From an uncultured Pelagibacteraceae bacterium (GTDB lineage: Bacteria; Pseudomonadota; Alphaproteobacteria; Pelagibacterales; Pelagibacteraceae), in contig CACMPD010000001.1 in NCBI GenBank assembly GCA_902615425.1, positions 62,001 through 126,000 on the forward strand: a stretch of DNA of 64,000 nucleotides, in the 5' to 3' direction. The notes beneath the pieces are model-generated. The model did no database searches and was not told the origin of the DNA. It was given only the letters and a program-made list of their open reading frames with translations. Positions 49,436 through 58,311 of this stretch are shown piece after piece. Positions within the stretch are counted from its first letter, which is position 1; each line of letters opens with the position of its first letter. A program made the translations under genes and the position numbers.

Positions 49436-50843
49436 TTTCTTTATTGCTATATAATATTTGATTTTTTAGTTTATCTATATTTGCAATCATATCTGGATCT
49501 TTTTCTTTTAATTTTTCAATAGTTTTAACTGAGTGAATTATAGTTGTGTGATCTCTATTTGAAAACTCTCTTCCAATTTCAGGCAGAGATTTTGAAGTTA
49601 AAATTTTTGTTAAATAAATTGCTGTTTGCCGTGGTCTCACAAGGTACCTAGATCTTCTTGATGAAAGCATTTCATTTTTACTAATCTTAAAAAATTTACA
49701 CACAATAGTTTGAATGAGATCAATAGTTACTTTATTTTCATTTAAATTAAGTAAATCTTTTAATATAACTTTTGTCTCAGCTAAGCTTGGTATTTTGTTA
49801 TAAATTCTTGAAAAGGATATAATTCTATTTATTGCACCCACCAATTCTCTCACACTCGTTGTGATTTTAATGCTTATAAAATCCTTAATTTCCTCAGGTA
49901 TATTAAACTTTTCAGGATACAAATTATTTAAGTCACTTATTTTACTTTCAAGGATTTTTTTTCTGAGTGCTAAATCAGTTTTTTGAATATCCACAACTAG
50001 ACCTCCTGCAAATCTTGACTTTATCCTCTCCTGAATTCTTGACAGCTTATTAGGAGATCTATCAGCAGAAATTATAATTTGAGAACCTTTGTCTAATAAT
50101 GCATTAAAAGTATGAAAAAATTCTTCTTGCATTGCCTCTTTACCATTCATGAATTGTATATCATCAATTAACAAAATATCTGTGTTACGAAAATACTCTT
50201 TAAATTTGACCATATCATTAGATTTGATTGATTTTACAAATTGATACATAAAACGTTCTGCCGATATAAACATAACCTTATTGTCTTTTTTCAGGTGATA
50301 ACCAATTGCATTTAAAAGATGTGTCTTGCCCATTCCAACACCACCATAAAGATAAAGTGGATTATAATGTGAAATATTCTCTGAAACTTTTACAGAAGCT
50401 TCGTATGCTAATTTATTGCTGGAGCCAGTAATAAAGTTTTCAAAATTTTTGTTAGGATCTATTCGATTATATTGTAAATAAGAGTCTTTTATAAAAGAAA
50501 CATTTTCTTTATTTTCTATGACATTAGTATTATTTTCATCCTGAGTTGAAGTAGGTTTATTTTCAGTTATTTTGAATTCAATTCGAACAATTTCTTTTTT
50601 ATAATTTTTTATAATTTTCAAGATTTGATCTAAGTATCTAGATGTAATCCAATCACGAATGAATCTGGTAGGTACAGATAATAAGATATAATTATTGATT
50701 TCCTCGACAAAAGTTATTTTTTTAAGCCAACTTTCGTAAATATCTAGTCCTAATTTATTTTTCATTTCAGCTTGAACTAAATTCCAATCAAGAATATCGG
50801 ATTTAGAATCTTTTAAACTATTATTATTTATAGAATTGTTCAT
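49425..50843 (-). CDS. dnaA: Chromosomal replication initiator DnaA
   Basis: AAA+ initiator that melts oriC and loads helicase. The 472-residue protein has domain I, a Asn/Glu-rich linker (about 95-125), Walker A GGVGMGKTH (about 163-171), Walker B LLIDDIQF and the C-terminal DNA-binding signature NRDHTTIIHSVKTIEKL. Length is typical. Downstream dnaN overlaps. It starts at 50843, and two DnaA-box-like sequences lie upstream (50847-50855 and 51055-51063), which could serve autoregulation. Confidence 0.97.
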   Translation of the reverse strand: MNNSINNNSLKDSKSDILDWNLVQAEMKNKLGLDIYESWLKKITFVEEINNYILLSVPTRFIRDWITSRYLDQILKIIKNYKKEIVRIEFKITENKPTSTQDENNTNVIENKENVSFIKDSYLQYNRIDPNKNFENFITGSSNKLAYEASVKVSENISHYNPLYLYGGVGMGKTHLLNAIGYHLKKDNKVMFISAERFMYQFVKSIKSNDMVKFKEYFRNTDILLIDDIQFMNGKEAMQEEFFHTFNALLDKGSQIIISADRSPNKLSRIQERIKSRFAGGLVVDIQKTDLALRKKILESKISDLNNLYPEKFNIPEEIKDFISIKITTSVRELVGAINRIISFSRIYNKIPSLAETKVILKDLLNLNENKVTIDLIQTIVCKFFKISKNEMLSSRRSRYLVRPRQTAIYLTKILTSKSLPEIGREFSNRDHTTIIHSVKTIEKLKEKDPDMIANIDKLKNQILYSNKENEI

Positions 50844-51131
50844 AAATGTGGAGAGTGTTCAGTTAGAACCATAATAAAATTATTGCAACAAATAATTTTC
50901 AAAAATAAAAAAAAAATAAAATCTAGGATTGTGTAAATTTTTTTTTTTTTAAAAAAAGTATTTGACAAAAAAATTAAGAAAAATAAAAAAAAAATATAAA
51001 TAAAATTTATAATTGAATTAAATAAGTTTGTTTATTTACTAAATCTAAATATTGTGTGGAGAATTTTTAAGATCACAGATTTTGTAGATTTAAAAGTTGT
51101 ATTAGGATTGACAACCTGAAGTGTTATTAAA
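50844..51131. other. AT-rich dnaA upstream region, candidate oriC or dnaA promoter
   Basis: A 288-base spacer between rpsT and dnaA that is nearly all A/T, with a T13 run (50938-50950) and long A-rich tracts. DnaA-box-like sites are TTCTCCACA (51055-51063 on the minus strand, one mismatch to TTATCCACA) and CTCTCCACA (50847-50855, two mismatches). Few boxes are present, so I cannot call it oriC with confidence. No tRNA or ORF is seen. Promoters for dnaA should be here. Confidence 0.4.
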
Positions 51132-51392
51132 CTAGATTGATGCTATTTTTTTGGTAAACCTTGAAACGTTTCTTGAAGCGTTTTGTTTCTTTACGATGCC
51201 TGTTTTAGCTATTTTCATCAACTCAGAATTCAACTTAGGTAAGAACTTTAAAGCCTCAGACTTCTTTTTAGCTTCAATTAAAGAATTCATTTTCTTCAAA
51301 GCATTTTTATATCTACTTTTTCGAGCCTTATTAACAGCTGTTTGTTTTGAAATTCTTCTAATTCTTTTGATTGCTGATTTTGTGTTAGCCAT
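51132..51392 (-). CDS. rpsT: 30S ribosomal protein S20
   Basis: Small-subunit protein of 86 residues that binds 16S rRNA. Its start MANTKSAIKRIRRISKQ and the pattern KSRYKNALKKMNSLIEAKK are diagnostic. Basic throughout and normal length. It is separated from mutM by 49 bases and lies upstream of dnaA on the same strand, a common alphaproteobacterial arrangement. Confidence 0.98.
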   Translation of the reverse strand: MANTKSAIKRIRRISKQTAVNKARKSRYKNALKKMNSLIEAKKKSEALKFLPKLNSELMKIAKTGIVKKQNASRNVSRFTKKIASI

Positions 51393-51441
51393 ATGCGCAG
51401 GGGTATAACTTGAGAATGAATTTTGGTCAATTAAATAATTA

Positions 51442-52305
51442 TTATATTTGGCAGATATTACAAAAAAAAGAAGATCTATTGGAAATCATTTTTTTTTTAA
51501 TAATTCCGCTGCATCCAGACCTTTTACAATTAAGTCCTTTTCTCTCATAAACATTAAAATTCTTTTGGAAATTTCCTGATTTACCTGATGTGTTTTTAAA
51601 ATCTCTAATACTTGATCCTCCCTTTTTGATAGCATTAATCAAAACCTTTTTAGAATTAAATATTATTTTTTTACAATCTTCTTTATTTAATAAAGATACT
51701 TTTTTATCAGGTTTAATTTTACATAAAAATAAAATTTCACTTGCATAAATGTTTCCTATCCCCGATACAAAATTTTGATCTAATAGAAAGTTTTTTATAT
51801 TTTTTGTTTTTCCTTTTAAAAAAGAATAAATATAACTTAAGTTAAATTCTGATTGAAAAGGTTCTGGTCCAAGTTTAGAGAATCTTTTATCCAAAAAATG
51901 TTCATTAACCACTATTTCAAAAAAACCAAATCTTCTTGGATCGTTGTATACAATTTTAAGATCATCAAAAACTATTTCTACGTGATTATGTTTTTTAGGC
52001 AATGTAGGTGAGCTATAAAAACTGGTATTAGTTACTAAACTTTTTTTTTGATTATAAATTAGATGGATAGTTCCTGACATACCAAGATGTAAAAGACAAT
52101 AACTTTGATTTGACAGGCAAATAATCAGATATTTTGAAAATCTTTTTACTTTGATTATTTTTTTGCCTTCAAGGAATCTTGGAAAATTAAGTGGGATTTT
52201 AGTTCTTAAATTTCTATTTCTAACTATTACTTTTTTGACCTTTTTTTGTTTAATCTTTTTATCTAAAGATTGACGTACAATTTCTACTTCTGGTAATTCT
52301 GGCAT
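51442..52305 (-). CDS. mutM: Formamidopyrimidine-DNA glycosylase
   Basis: Bifunctional glycosylase/AP lyase that removes oxidised purines such as 8-oxoG. The 287-residue protein has the catalytic N-terminus MPELPEVEIVRQ (Pro2 nucleophile), the helix-two-turn-helix NFLLDQNFVSGIGNIYASE and a C-terminal zinc finger with a CX4C first pair (NCKRSGC) and CNIC second pair, the alphaproteobacterial form. It lies divergent from ubiE with 32 bases between starts. Confidence 0.96.
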   Translation of the reverse strand: MPELPEVEIVRQSLDKKIKQKKVKKVIVRNRNLRTKIPLNFPRFLEGKKIIKVKRFSKYLIICLSNQSYCLLHLGMSGTIHLIYNQKKSLVTNTSFYSSPTLPKKHNHVEIVFDDLKIVYNDPRRFGFFEIVVNEHFLDKRFSKLGPEPFQSEFNLSYIYSFLKGKTKNIKNFLLDQNFVSGIGNIYASEILFLCKIKPDKKVSLLNKEDCKKIIFNSKKVLINAIKKGGSSIRDFKNTSGKSGNFQKNFNVYERKGLNCKRSGCSGIIKKKMISNRSSFFCNICQI

Positions 52306-52337
52306 TTAATACTATATTGATTATATATTTTTGAATT

Positions 52338-53042
52338 ATGCAACAATATCTACAAAATAAAAAAGGATTAGTCCAAAATGTGTTTAATCAAGTGTACGAT
52401 CGTTATGATCTAATGAATGATTTTATGTCATTAGGGATTCATCGATTGTGGAAAAAAAGTCTATTAAATATGATGAATCCATCCAGTAATCAAAATTTAA
52501 TTGATGTTGCTTGTGGTACTGGAGACATAGCTAAACTATTTGTTAAACATGTAAATAAATTATCTCGTATTGCATGTGTCGATCCAAATAAAGGGATGAT
52601 AAGTAAAGGGAAAGAAAAGTTATCTAAGTTTAAAAATATAAATTGGATTATATCTCCAGCCGAAAAAATTCCTTTTTCTGATAATTTATTCGACTTTTAT
52701 ACTATAAGTTTTGGTTTAAGAAACACTGCCAATATAGATAAGGCTCTTTCTGAGGCTTATAGAGTTTTAAAACCAGGGGGTCGTTTTTTATGCTTAGAGT
52801 TTTCAAAAATTCAGAATACAAATTTAGAAACCCTTTATAAAAACTACTCTAAGCTAATACCTTCTATTGGCAAGTTTGTTGTTGGTGAAAAGCAGCCGTA
52901 TGAATATCTAATTAAAAGTATTGAAGATTTTTTAAACCAGGAGGAATTAATTGACGCAATGGTTAAAAACAATTTTGAAAAATGTACCTATAGAAATTTA
53001 TCAGGTGGAATAGTTTCTATTCATAGTGGATGGAAATTTTGA
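52338..53042 (+). CDS. ubiE: Demethylmenaquinone/ubiquinone C-methyltransferase UbiE
   Basis: SAM-dependent C-methyltransferase of ubiquinone synthesis. The 234-residue protein has the SAM motif LIDVACGTGDIAKLF (about 55-69), YTISFGLRNTANIDKAL and GGRFLCLEFSK, typical of UbiE/COQ5. It starts a plus-strand series ubiE-ubiB-coaBC-dut-thiF, and overlaps ubiB (TGATG). Length is close to the family's 250. Confidence 0.95.
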   Translation: MQQYLQNKKGLVQNVFNQVYDRYDLMNDFMSLGIHRLWKKSLLNMMNPSSNQNLIDVACGTGDIAKLFVKHVNKLSRIACVDPNKGMISKGKEKLSKFKNINWIISPAEKIPFSDNLFDFYTISFGLRNTANIDKALSEAYRVLKPGGRFLCLEFSKIQNTNLETLYKNYSKLIPSIGKFVVGEKQPYEYLIKSIEDFLNQEELIDAMVKNNFEKCTYRNLSGGIVSIHSGWKF

Positions 53043-54610
53043 TGGTAAAAAAATTAATTATTCTCTTTAAACTTGGAAGAAAAGTAGCTTGTTCTGATAT
53101 TTTAAATATTGTATCAAAATTTAAGGAACCACCTTTATCTATAAAGATTTTATTTAAGATATTATCATTTTCCTTTTCACCAAAAAAACAAGTAGATGCA
53201 AATAAAGACGAGGGAGAGAGACTATCTGACTCTTTAGAGTCAATGGGAACAACTTTTATTAAACTTGGTCAATTTTTAGCAACCAGACCCGATATAATTG
53301 GTGAAGAACTTTCCAAAAAACTTGAAAACCTTCAAGATAAATTGCCGCCATTTTCTCTGTTACAAGCTAAAGAAATAATTAAAAATGATCTAGGTAACGA
53401 AAGTTATGACTCTATAATAAATTTAAGTGAACCAGTTGCTGCTGCTTCAATTGCTCAAGTCCACAAAGCTCAAATTAATGACAATGGAGTTCTTAAGGAC
53501 GTTGCAATTAAAATTCTAAGACCAAACATAAAAAAAATATTCAATGAGGAGATTGATGCAATAATGCTTTTTGCTTTCTTAATAGAATCATTTATTAAAA
53601 AGACAAAAAGACTCAAGCTGGTAGAAGTAGTATTTTTATTAAAAGAAATCACAAATCTAGAGATGGATTTAAGATTTGAAGCAGCTGCTGCAAATGAATA
53701 TGCTGAAAATACAAAGAATGATGTTGGATTTAGAGTTCCTAAAATTTATTGGAATTATACTAGCGAAAATGTAATGACCCTAGATTGGGTGGATGGAATA
53801 TCTATTAGAGAAACGGAAGAACTAAAAAATAAAGAATTTAATACTGAAAAAATTGCAGAAGATATTATTCAAAATTTTTTAAGACATGCTGTAAGAGATG
53901 GTTTTTTTCATGCAGATATGCACCAAGGCAATATTTTCATAGATAATGATGGTCAAATTGTTCCTATTGATTTTGGAATTATGGGTAGATTAGATAAAAT
54001 GAGTAAAAGATTTTTAGCTGAAATTTTATTTGGTTTTATTCAAAGAGATTATCGTAAAGTTGCTGAAGTACATTTGATTGCAGGTCTTGTGCCAAAAGAA
54101 GTTCCAATAGATGATTTGGCTCAAGCCCTAAGATCCATCGGTGAACCAATTTTTGGTCAAGCAGTTAAAGATATTTCTGGAGGAAAATTATTAAAGCAAC
54201 TATTTGATGTCACAGAAAAATTTAACATGCAAACTCAACCTCAGCTTCTAATGTTACAGAAAACAATGGTTGTTGTTGAAGGTGTAGCTAGAAAATTAAA
54301 TCCAAACACAAATATTTGGACCACTTCAAAACCAGTTCTTGAAAGTTGGCTAAAAGAAACAAAAGATCCAATGACAAAACTAAATGAGACACTTCAAAAT
54401 ACATCTGAAGTAATAAAAAGATTACCAGAATTTCCTGAAATTATGGATAAAGCTAATCAAGCTCTTACTTATCTTGCTAGTGGACAAATCCCACAAAACT
54501 CAAACTCCTATACGGCCTTAAACACTCAAAAATCAGAAATGACTGCTTTTAGAAACCAATCTATTATTGGTTTATTAATCCTTGTAATTTTTGGTCTTTT
54601 AATATTTTAA
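53042..54610 (+). CDS. ubiB: Ubiquinone biosynthesis kinase-like protein UbiB
   Basis: ABC1/ADCK-type atypical kinase needed for ubiquinone synthesis, a 522-residue protein with the KxGQ motif FIKLGQFLATRPDII, AAASIAQVHKA, the invariant VAIKIL region, HADMHQGNIF and PIDFGIMGRL, plus a C-terminal membrane helix (IIGLLILVIFGLLIF). The chosen ATG at 53042 gives the usual one-base TGATG overlap with ubiE; an upstream in-frame ATG at 53030 would add four residues and a longer overlap. The biochemical role is still debated. Confidence 0.95.
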   Translation: MVKKLIILFKLGRKVACSDILNIVSKFKEPPLSIKILFKILSFSFSPKKQVDANKDEGERLSDSLESMGTTFIKLGQFLATRPDIIGEELSKKLENLQDKLPPFSLLQAKEIIKNDLGNESYDSIINLSEPVAAASIAQVHKAQINDNGVLKDVAIKILRPNIKKIFNEEIDAIMLFAFLIESFIKKTKRLKLVEVVFLLKEITNLEMDLRFEAAAANEYAENTKNDVGFRVPKIYWNYTSENVMTLDWVDGISIRETEELKNKEFNTEKIAEDIIQNFLRHAVRDGFFHADMHQGNIFIDNDGQIVPIDFGIMGRLDKMSKRFLAEILFGFIQRDYRKVAEVHLIAGLVPKEVPIDDLAQALRSIGEPIFGQAVKDISGGKLLKQLFDVTEKFNMQTQPQLLMLQKTMVVVEGVARKLNPNTNIWTTSKPVLESWLKETKDPMTKLNETLQNTSEVIKRLPEFPEIMDKANQALTYLASGQIPQNSNSYTALNTQKSEMTAFRNQSIIGLLILVIFGLLIF

Positions 54611-54618
54611 TTCAGTCG

Positions 54619-55824
54619 ATGAAAGATTTATCAAACAAAAAAGTTCTTTTTATAATATGTGGTGGAATTTCTGCTTACAAAAGTCTCGAAACGATAAGAA
54701 TGTTTAGAAAAAATAATGCTGAAATAAAAACAATACTAACTAAAAGTGCAAAGGAGTTTGTAACCCCATTATCTGTAGCCTCATTATCTCAAGGTAAAGT
54801 TTATGATGATTTATTTAGCCTAGAGAATGAGACAGAAATGGACCATATTTCTTTATCAAGATGGGCCGATGTAATCATCGTCGCTCCAGCAACTGCCAAC
54901 ACCATTTCCAAATTAAGCCAGGGTAACTCAGACGACTTAGCATCCACAGTTATATTAGCTTCAAATAAACAAGTTTTTTTAGCTCCAGCAATGAATGTTA
55001 GAATGTGGGAACATCAGTCTACACAAAATAATCTAAAAACATTGAAAGGTTTTGGCTACAAAATTATTGGGCCTGAAATAGGTGATATGGCTTGTGGTGA
55101 ATATGGTGAGGGTAAAATGTCTGAACCTTTAGTTATTTATGAAGAAATTCAAAATTTTTTATTAAGTAAAATTAAAAATAATAAACTCAAAGCACTAGTA
55201 ACCGCGGGTCCTACTAATGAATATATAGATCCTGTAAGATTTATTACAAATAAATCTAGCGGTAAACAGGGTTACGAGATAGCAAAATCGCTCTATAAAA
55301 GAGGTTTTGATACCACTTTAATATCTGGACCTACAAACCTAAAAATAGATGAAAATATTAAATTAATCAAAGTTGAGACTGCTGAAGAAATGTTTAAGGC
55401 CACTCAAAAAAATCTTCCGACTGATATAGCTGTATTTGCTGCTGCTGTTGCTGATTTCAAAGCTAGTTATGAACATAATGAAAAGATTAAAAAAGTTGAT
55501 GATTTAACATTAAACTTGGAAAGGAATATCGATATTTTAAACTATGTTTCTAATCATAACTCTATGAGACCAAAAATGGTTATAGGTTTTGCTGCTGAAA
55601 CAACAAGTTTAGAGAAAAATGCTGTGCAAAAATTAAAAGATAAAAATTGCGACTGGATAATAGCTAACGACGTCTCAAAAGACGAAAGTGGTTTTGATAA
55701 TGAAAATAATGAAGTTACAATTTTCTATAAAAATGAAAAAATGAAAAAGGAGAAACTTTCATTAAAAAAGAAGTCAGAGATTTCAGAGGAAATTGTAGAT
55801 AGAATAGTTGCTCAAATAAATTAA
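54619..55824 (+). CDS. coaBC: Bifunctional phosphopantothenoylcysteine decarboxylase/synthetase
   Basis: CoaBC (Dfp), which makes 4'-phosphopantetheine in coenzyme A synthesis in two steps. The 401-residue protein has the flavin CoaC domain (ICGGISAYKS, APAMNVRMWEHQS, ACGEYGEGKM) and the CTP-dependent CoaB domain (AGPTNEYIDPVRFITNKSSG, AAAVADF). Length is typical. It shares its last base with the dut start (TAATG) and continues the ubiE-ubiB series. Confidence 0.96.
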   Translation: MKDLSNKKVLFIICGGISAYKSLETIRMFRKNNAEIKTILTKSAKEFVTPLSVASLSQGKVYDDLFSLENETEMDHISLSRWADVIIVAPATANTISKLSQGNSDDLASTVILASNKQVFLAPAMNVRMWEHQSTQNNLKTLKGFGYKIIGPEIGDMACGEYGEGKMSEPLVIYEEIQNFLLSKIKNNKLKALVTAGPTNEYIDPVRFITNKSSGKQGYEIAKSLYKRGFDTTLISGPTNLKIDENIKLIKVETAEEMFKATQKNLPTDIAVFAAAVADFKASYEHNEKIKKVDDLTLNLERNIDILNYVSNHNSMRPKMVIGFAAETTSLEKNAVQKLKDKNCDWIIANDVSKDESGFDNENNEVTIFYKNEKMKKEKLSLKKKSEISEEIVDRIVAQIN

Positions 55825-56261
55825 TGGTTAAAGTTCTAATCAAAAAACTTGACCCAGCTGTACAATTACCCGAATATAAAACCAGCGGCGCATCAGGTGT
55901 AGACTTAGTCGCATTTATAAAAGAATCCATTAATCTAAAACCTAAAACATCTGTTTTAATTCCCACAGGATTATCTGTTGCTTTCCCAGAAGATTACGAG
56001 ATTCAAATAAGACCAAGATCAGGTTTAGCAGCCAAAAATAATATTAGTGTGTTAAACACACCAGGAACAATTGATAGTGATTATAGAGGAGAAATAAAGG
56101 TTATCATCTATAATCATGGTAATGAAAATTTTTCAATTAATAATGGTGATAGAATTGCTCAAATGATCCTAGCACCTGTGGTCAAGATGGAATTAGAAGA
56201 AAAAAATGATTTACCTAAGTCTATCAGAGGTAAAAGTGGATTTGGTTCAACAGGTAAATGA
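55824..56261 (+). CDS. dut: Deoxyuridine triphosphatase
   Basis: Homotrimeric dUTPase that hydrolyses dUTP to dUMP and PPi. All five motifs are seen in 145 residues: SGVDLVAF (motif 1), RPRSGLAAKN (motif 2), NTPGTIDSDYRGEIKV (motif 3), GDRIAQMILAPV (motif 4) and the C-terminal RGKSGFGSTGK (motif 5). It follows coaBC with one shared base and overlaps the ThiF/MoeB gene by four. Confidence 0.97.
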   Translation: MVKVLIKKLDPAVQLPEYKTSGASGVDLVAFIKESINLKPKTSVLIPTGLSVAFPEDYEIQIRPRSGLAAKNNISVLNTPGTIDSDYRGEIKVIIYNHGNENFSINNGDRIAQMILAPVVKMELEEKNDLPKSIRGKSGFGSTGK

Positions 56262-57016
56262 ATATCAATTTAGATAAGAATCAAATAGAGAGATTTTCAA
56301 GACAAATAGTTTTAAAAAATATTGGAAGCTTAGGTCAAAAAAAAATTATTGGAGCTAAAGTTTTAATTATTGGAATGGGGGGTTTAGGTTGTCCTGCGGC
56401 TGAGTTTTTAGCAAGAGCAGGCGTAGGTGTTTTGGGCATTGTTGACCCTGATATTGTTAATTTATCAAATATTCACAGACAAAGTCTTTACAGCATTGAA
56501 GACTTAAAAAAATCCAAAATAAAGTCTGCTCAAAAAAAATTAAAAAAGATAAACTCAAAAATAAAAGTAAACGCGTATAAAATAAGATTAAATATTAAAA
56601 ATTATCAAAAAATTATAAAAAATTATGACTACATAATTGATGGATCAGATAATTTTGAAACAAAGTTTTTAATTAATGATGTTTCAAGAAAATATAAAAA
56701 ATTTCTTGTAACTGGAGCAATAAGTAAATTTGATGGTCATATTTTTAGTTTTGATTTTAAAAATAAAAAAACACCTTGTATAAGATCTTTTTATCAAGAA
56801 TATGAGATTTCAGACGATATATTAAATTGTGAATATGAAGGCATCTTGGGGACAGTAGCTGGTATAATAGGAATTATGCAAGCGAATGAAATTTTAAAAA
56901 AAATTTTATCTATCGGTAAAAATTTGAATGGTCAAGTTTTGGTTATAGATCTATTAAATCTGAATTTTAGAAAAATTAAATTTAAAAAGTTAAAAGATGT
57001 TAAAAAAAAAATTTAA
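56258..57016 (+). CDS. ThiF/MoeB/HesA-family adenylyltransferase, likely MoeB-like
   Basis: E1-like enzyme that adenylates the C-terminus of a sulfur-carrier protein (MoaD or ThiS). The 252-residue protein has the nucleotide fold IIGMGGLGCPAAEFLARAGVG (as GMGGLGCPAAEF) and NLSNIHRQSLY. The region where MoeB has CYRC reads PCIRSF and I find no C-terminal CxxC, so the structural zinc site is probably absent. A catalytic-type Cys remains in LNCEYEGILG. The partner and pathway, molybdopterin or thiamine, are therefore open. Confidence 0.88.
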   Translation: MNINLDKNQIERFSRQIVLKNIGSLGQKKIIGAKVLIIGMGGLGCPAAEFLARAGVGVLGIVDPDIVNLSNIHRQSLYSIEDLKKSKIKSAQKKLKKINSKIKVNAYKIRLNIKNYQKIIKNYDYIIDGSDNFETKFLINDVSRKYKKFLVTGAISKFDGHIFSFDFKNKKTPCIRSFYQEYEISDDILNCEYEGILGTVAGIIGIMQANEILKKILSIGKNLNGQVLVIDLLNLNFRKIKFKKLKDVKKKI

Positions 57017-57452
57017 GCTTTTTCTTATAACTTTATTTTTATTATCTTTTACCTCATTAAGTTATGCTCAAGAAACTTTCTTGTCTTTAAAGAAAAGTAA
57101 AGTGAATGTAAGGTATGGACCGAGTTTTGAATCTCCTATAAAGTTTATTTATAAAAAAGTGAATTTGCCTCTAAAGCAAATTGATAAAAAAGAGAACTGG
57201 CGAAGAGTAATTGATTTTAAAAACAACAGCGGATGGATACATTGGTCTCAATTAAAAAAAATAAATTCAATAATTCCCACAAAAGACAAAATTTTATTCG
57301 AAAATCCGACAAATTTTTCTAAACCATTGGCTAAAATTAAAAGTGGAAGAGTTCTAATAGTTCAAAAATGCAATGGAATTTGGTGCAAAATAAATACGGA
57401 TGATTTTGAAGGTTGGATAAAGACAGACAATATTTGGGGTGTATTAGATTAA
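56997..57452 (+). CDS. Secreted bacterial SH3-domain protein
   Basis: A 151-residue exported protein. It starts with a typical signal peptide (KKKFKLFLITLFLLSF, cleavage near SYAQE) and then has SH3-like repeats (KVNVRYGPSFESPIKFIYKK, RVIDFKNNSGWIHWSQL and a second copy ending GWIKTDNIWGVLD). Such proteins bind cell-wall or other surface ligands. It overlaps the preceding gene by 20 bases and shares a TTAA stop with the convergent DUF2061 gene. Function unknown. Confidence 0.85.
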   Translation: MLKKKFKLFLITLFLLSFTSLSYAQETFLSLKKSKVNVRYGPSFESPIKFIYKKVNLPLKQIDKKENWRRVIDFKNNSGWIHWSQLKKINSIIPTKDKILFENPTNFSKPLAKIKSGRVLIVQKCNGIWCKINTDDFEGWIKTDNIWGVLD

Positions 57453-57691
57453 GAGTTTTTTGATTTACTCGCCCACCACTTATCTAAAATAAAATACCAT
57501 ATAGAATTAGCTATTGGTTCAACTATTGCGTCTGTTAGTGCTATCATAAAGCTGACATCAGCAACAAACATTAAAACAGTTATAGCTATAGCAAAATGAC
57601 CAATCGTATAAATAATGGTTCTTAAAATTGAACCTCTATTATTTGTGTAAATCTGTCCAGCAGCTTTGAATATGCCGGTTGTTAATTCCAT
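57449..57691 (-). CDS. DUF2061 membrane protein
   Basis: An 80-residue protein with two hydrophobic helices and the DUF2061 pattern RTIIYTIGHFAIAITVLMF and SIWYFILDKWW. Proteins of this family are small inner-membrane proteins of unknown role, often in proteobacteria. It overlaps the upstream oxygenase-like gene by one base and is probably cotranscribed with it. Confidence 0.85.
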   Translation of the reverse strand: MELTTGIFKAAGQIYTNNRGSILRTIIYTIGHFAIAITVLMFVADVSFMIALTDAIVEPIANSIWYFILDKWWASKSKNS

Positions 57692-58287
57692 TATTTTTTA
57701 AACGGACTATCAAGCACACAAGCAACTAGGTGCACTCTAGCCTGTTCTCCACCATTAAAAAAATTATGATATTTCGTGTTATTTGTTATCCATACCTTAC
57801 CATCAGCTGGAAGATGTTTTGCTACATTTTCAATTACCATTGAACAGCCCTTATTAGTTATAATGGGTACATGCAGCCTACATTCAGGATCTTTATGCCA
57901 GCTTAATGTCGATCTTGGCTCTTTTAATAATAATCTAACTCTACCTAGTTTAAACCTTTTACTTAAAGTGTCGTAAACTTCTTTAAAATAAGTATTTTCA
58001 AATTCAGGAATCAATTGAGTATATTTTGACTCATCTATATCAACATCTCGAGAAACTTCTTCTCCAGTTTCATCGGCTATTGTCCAATATTTTCCTCTTA
58101 TATTATTTCCCTCAATAGAACTTCTATCATTTGGAATTTGGTTTAATGGTATTGCACCAAAGTGGGTAACCCCAGGAGAATTGAATTTTTTAGCTTTTAA
58201 AACTTTATCCAAATCATTTCTTAACTTTGATATATCAAAATTGAGATTAGGAACTTCGTAGAAGTCCTCAAAATTTGCTGTTCCCAT
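57691..58287 (-). CDS. Aspartyl/asparaginyl beta-hydroxylase-like 2OG oxygenase
   Basis: A 198-residue protein resembling aspartyl/asparaginyl beta-hydroxylases, Fe(II)/2-oxoglutarate dioxygenases with a jelly-roll fold. The region STLSWHKDPECRLHVPII (His-x-Asp like first ligands), NTKYHNFFNGGEQARVHLVACV with distal His and Arg that bind iron and 2OG, supports this. Substrate is unknown. It lies 24 bases downstream of katG in the same direction, so it may be in the katG transcript, with the DUF2061 gene at the end. Confidence 0.83.
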   Translation of the reverse strand: MGTANFEDFYEVPNLNFDISKLRNDLDKVLKAKKFNSPGVTHFGAIPLNQIPNDRSSIEGNNIRGKYWTIADETGEEVSRDVDIDESKYTQLIPEFENTYFKEVYDTLSKRFKLGRVRLLLKEPRSTLSWHKDPECRLHVPIITNKGCSMVIENVAKHLPADGKVWITNNTKYHNFFNGGEQARVHLVACVLDSPFKK

Positions 58288-58311
58288 ATTTTTTTGTCCT
58301 GTTTTATAGAA

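Noticed and set aside
50962-50967. TTGACA on the plus strand upstream of rpsT/dnaA (also 51108-51113)
   Set aside because: Points away from both minus-strand genes and no good -10 follows at 16-18 bases, so it was not called a promoter.
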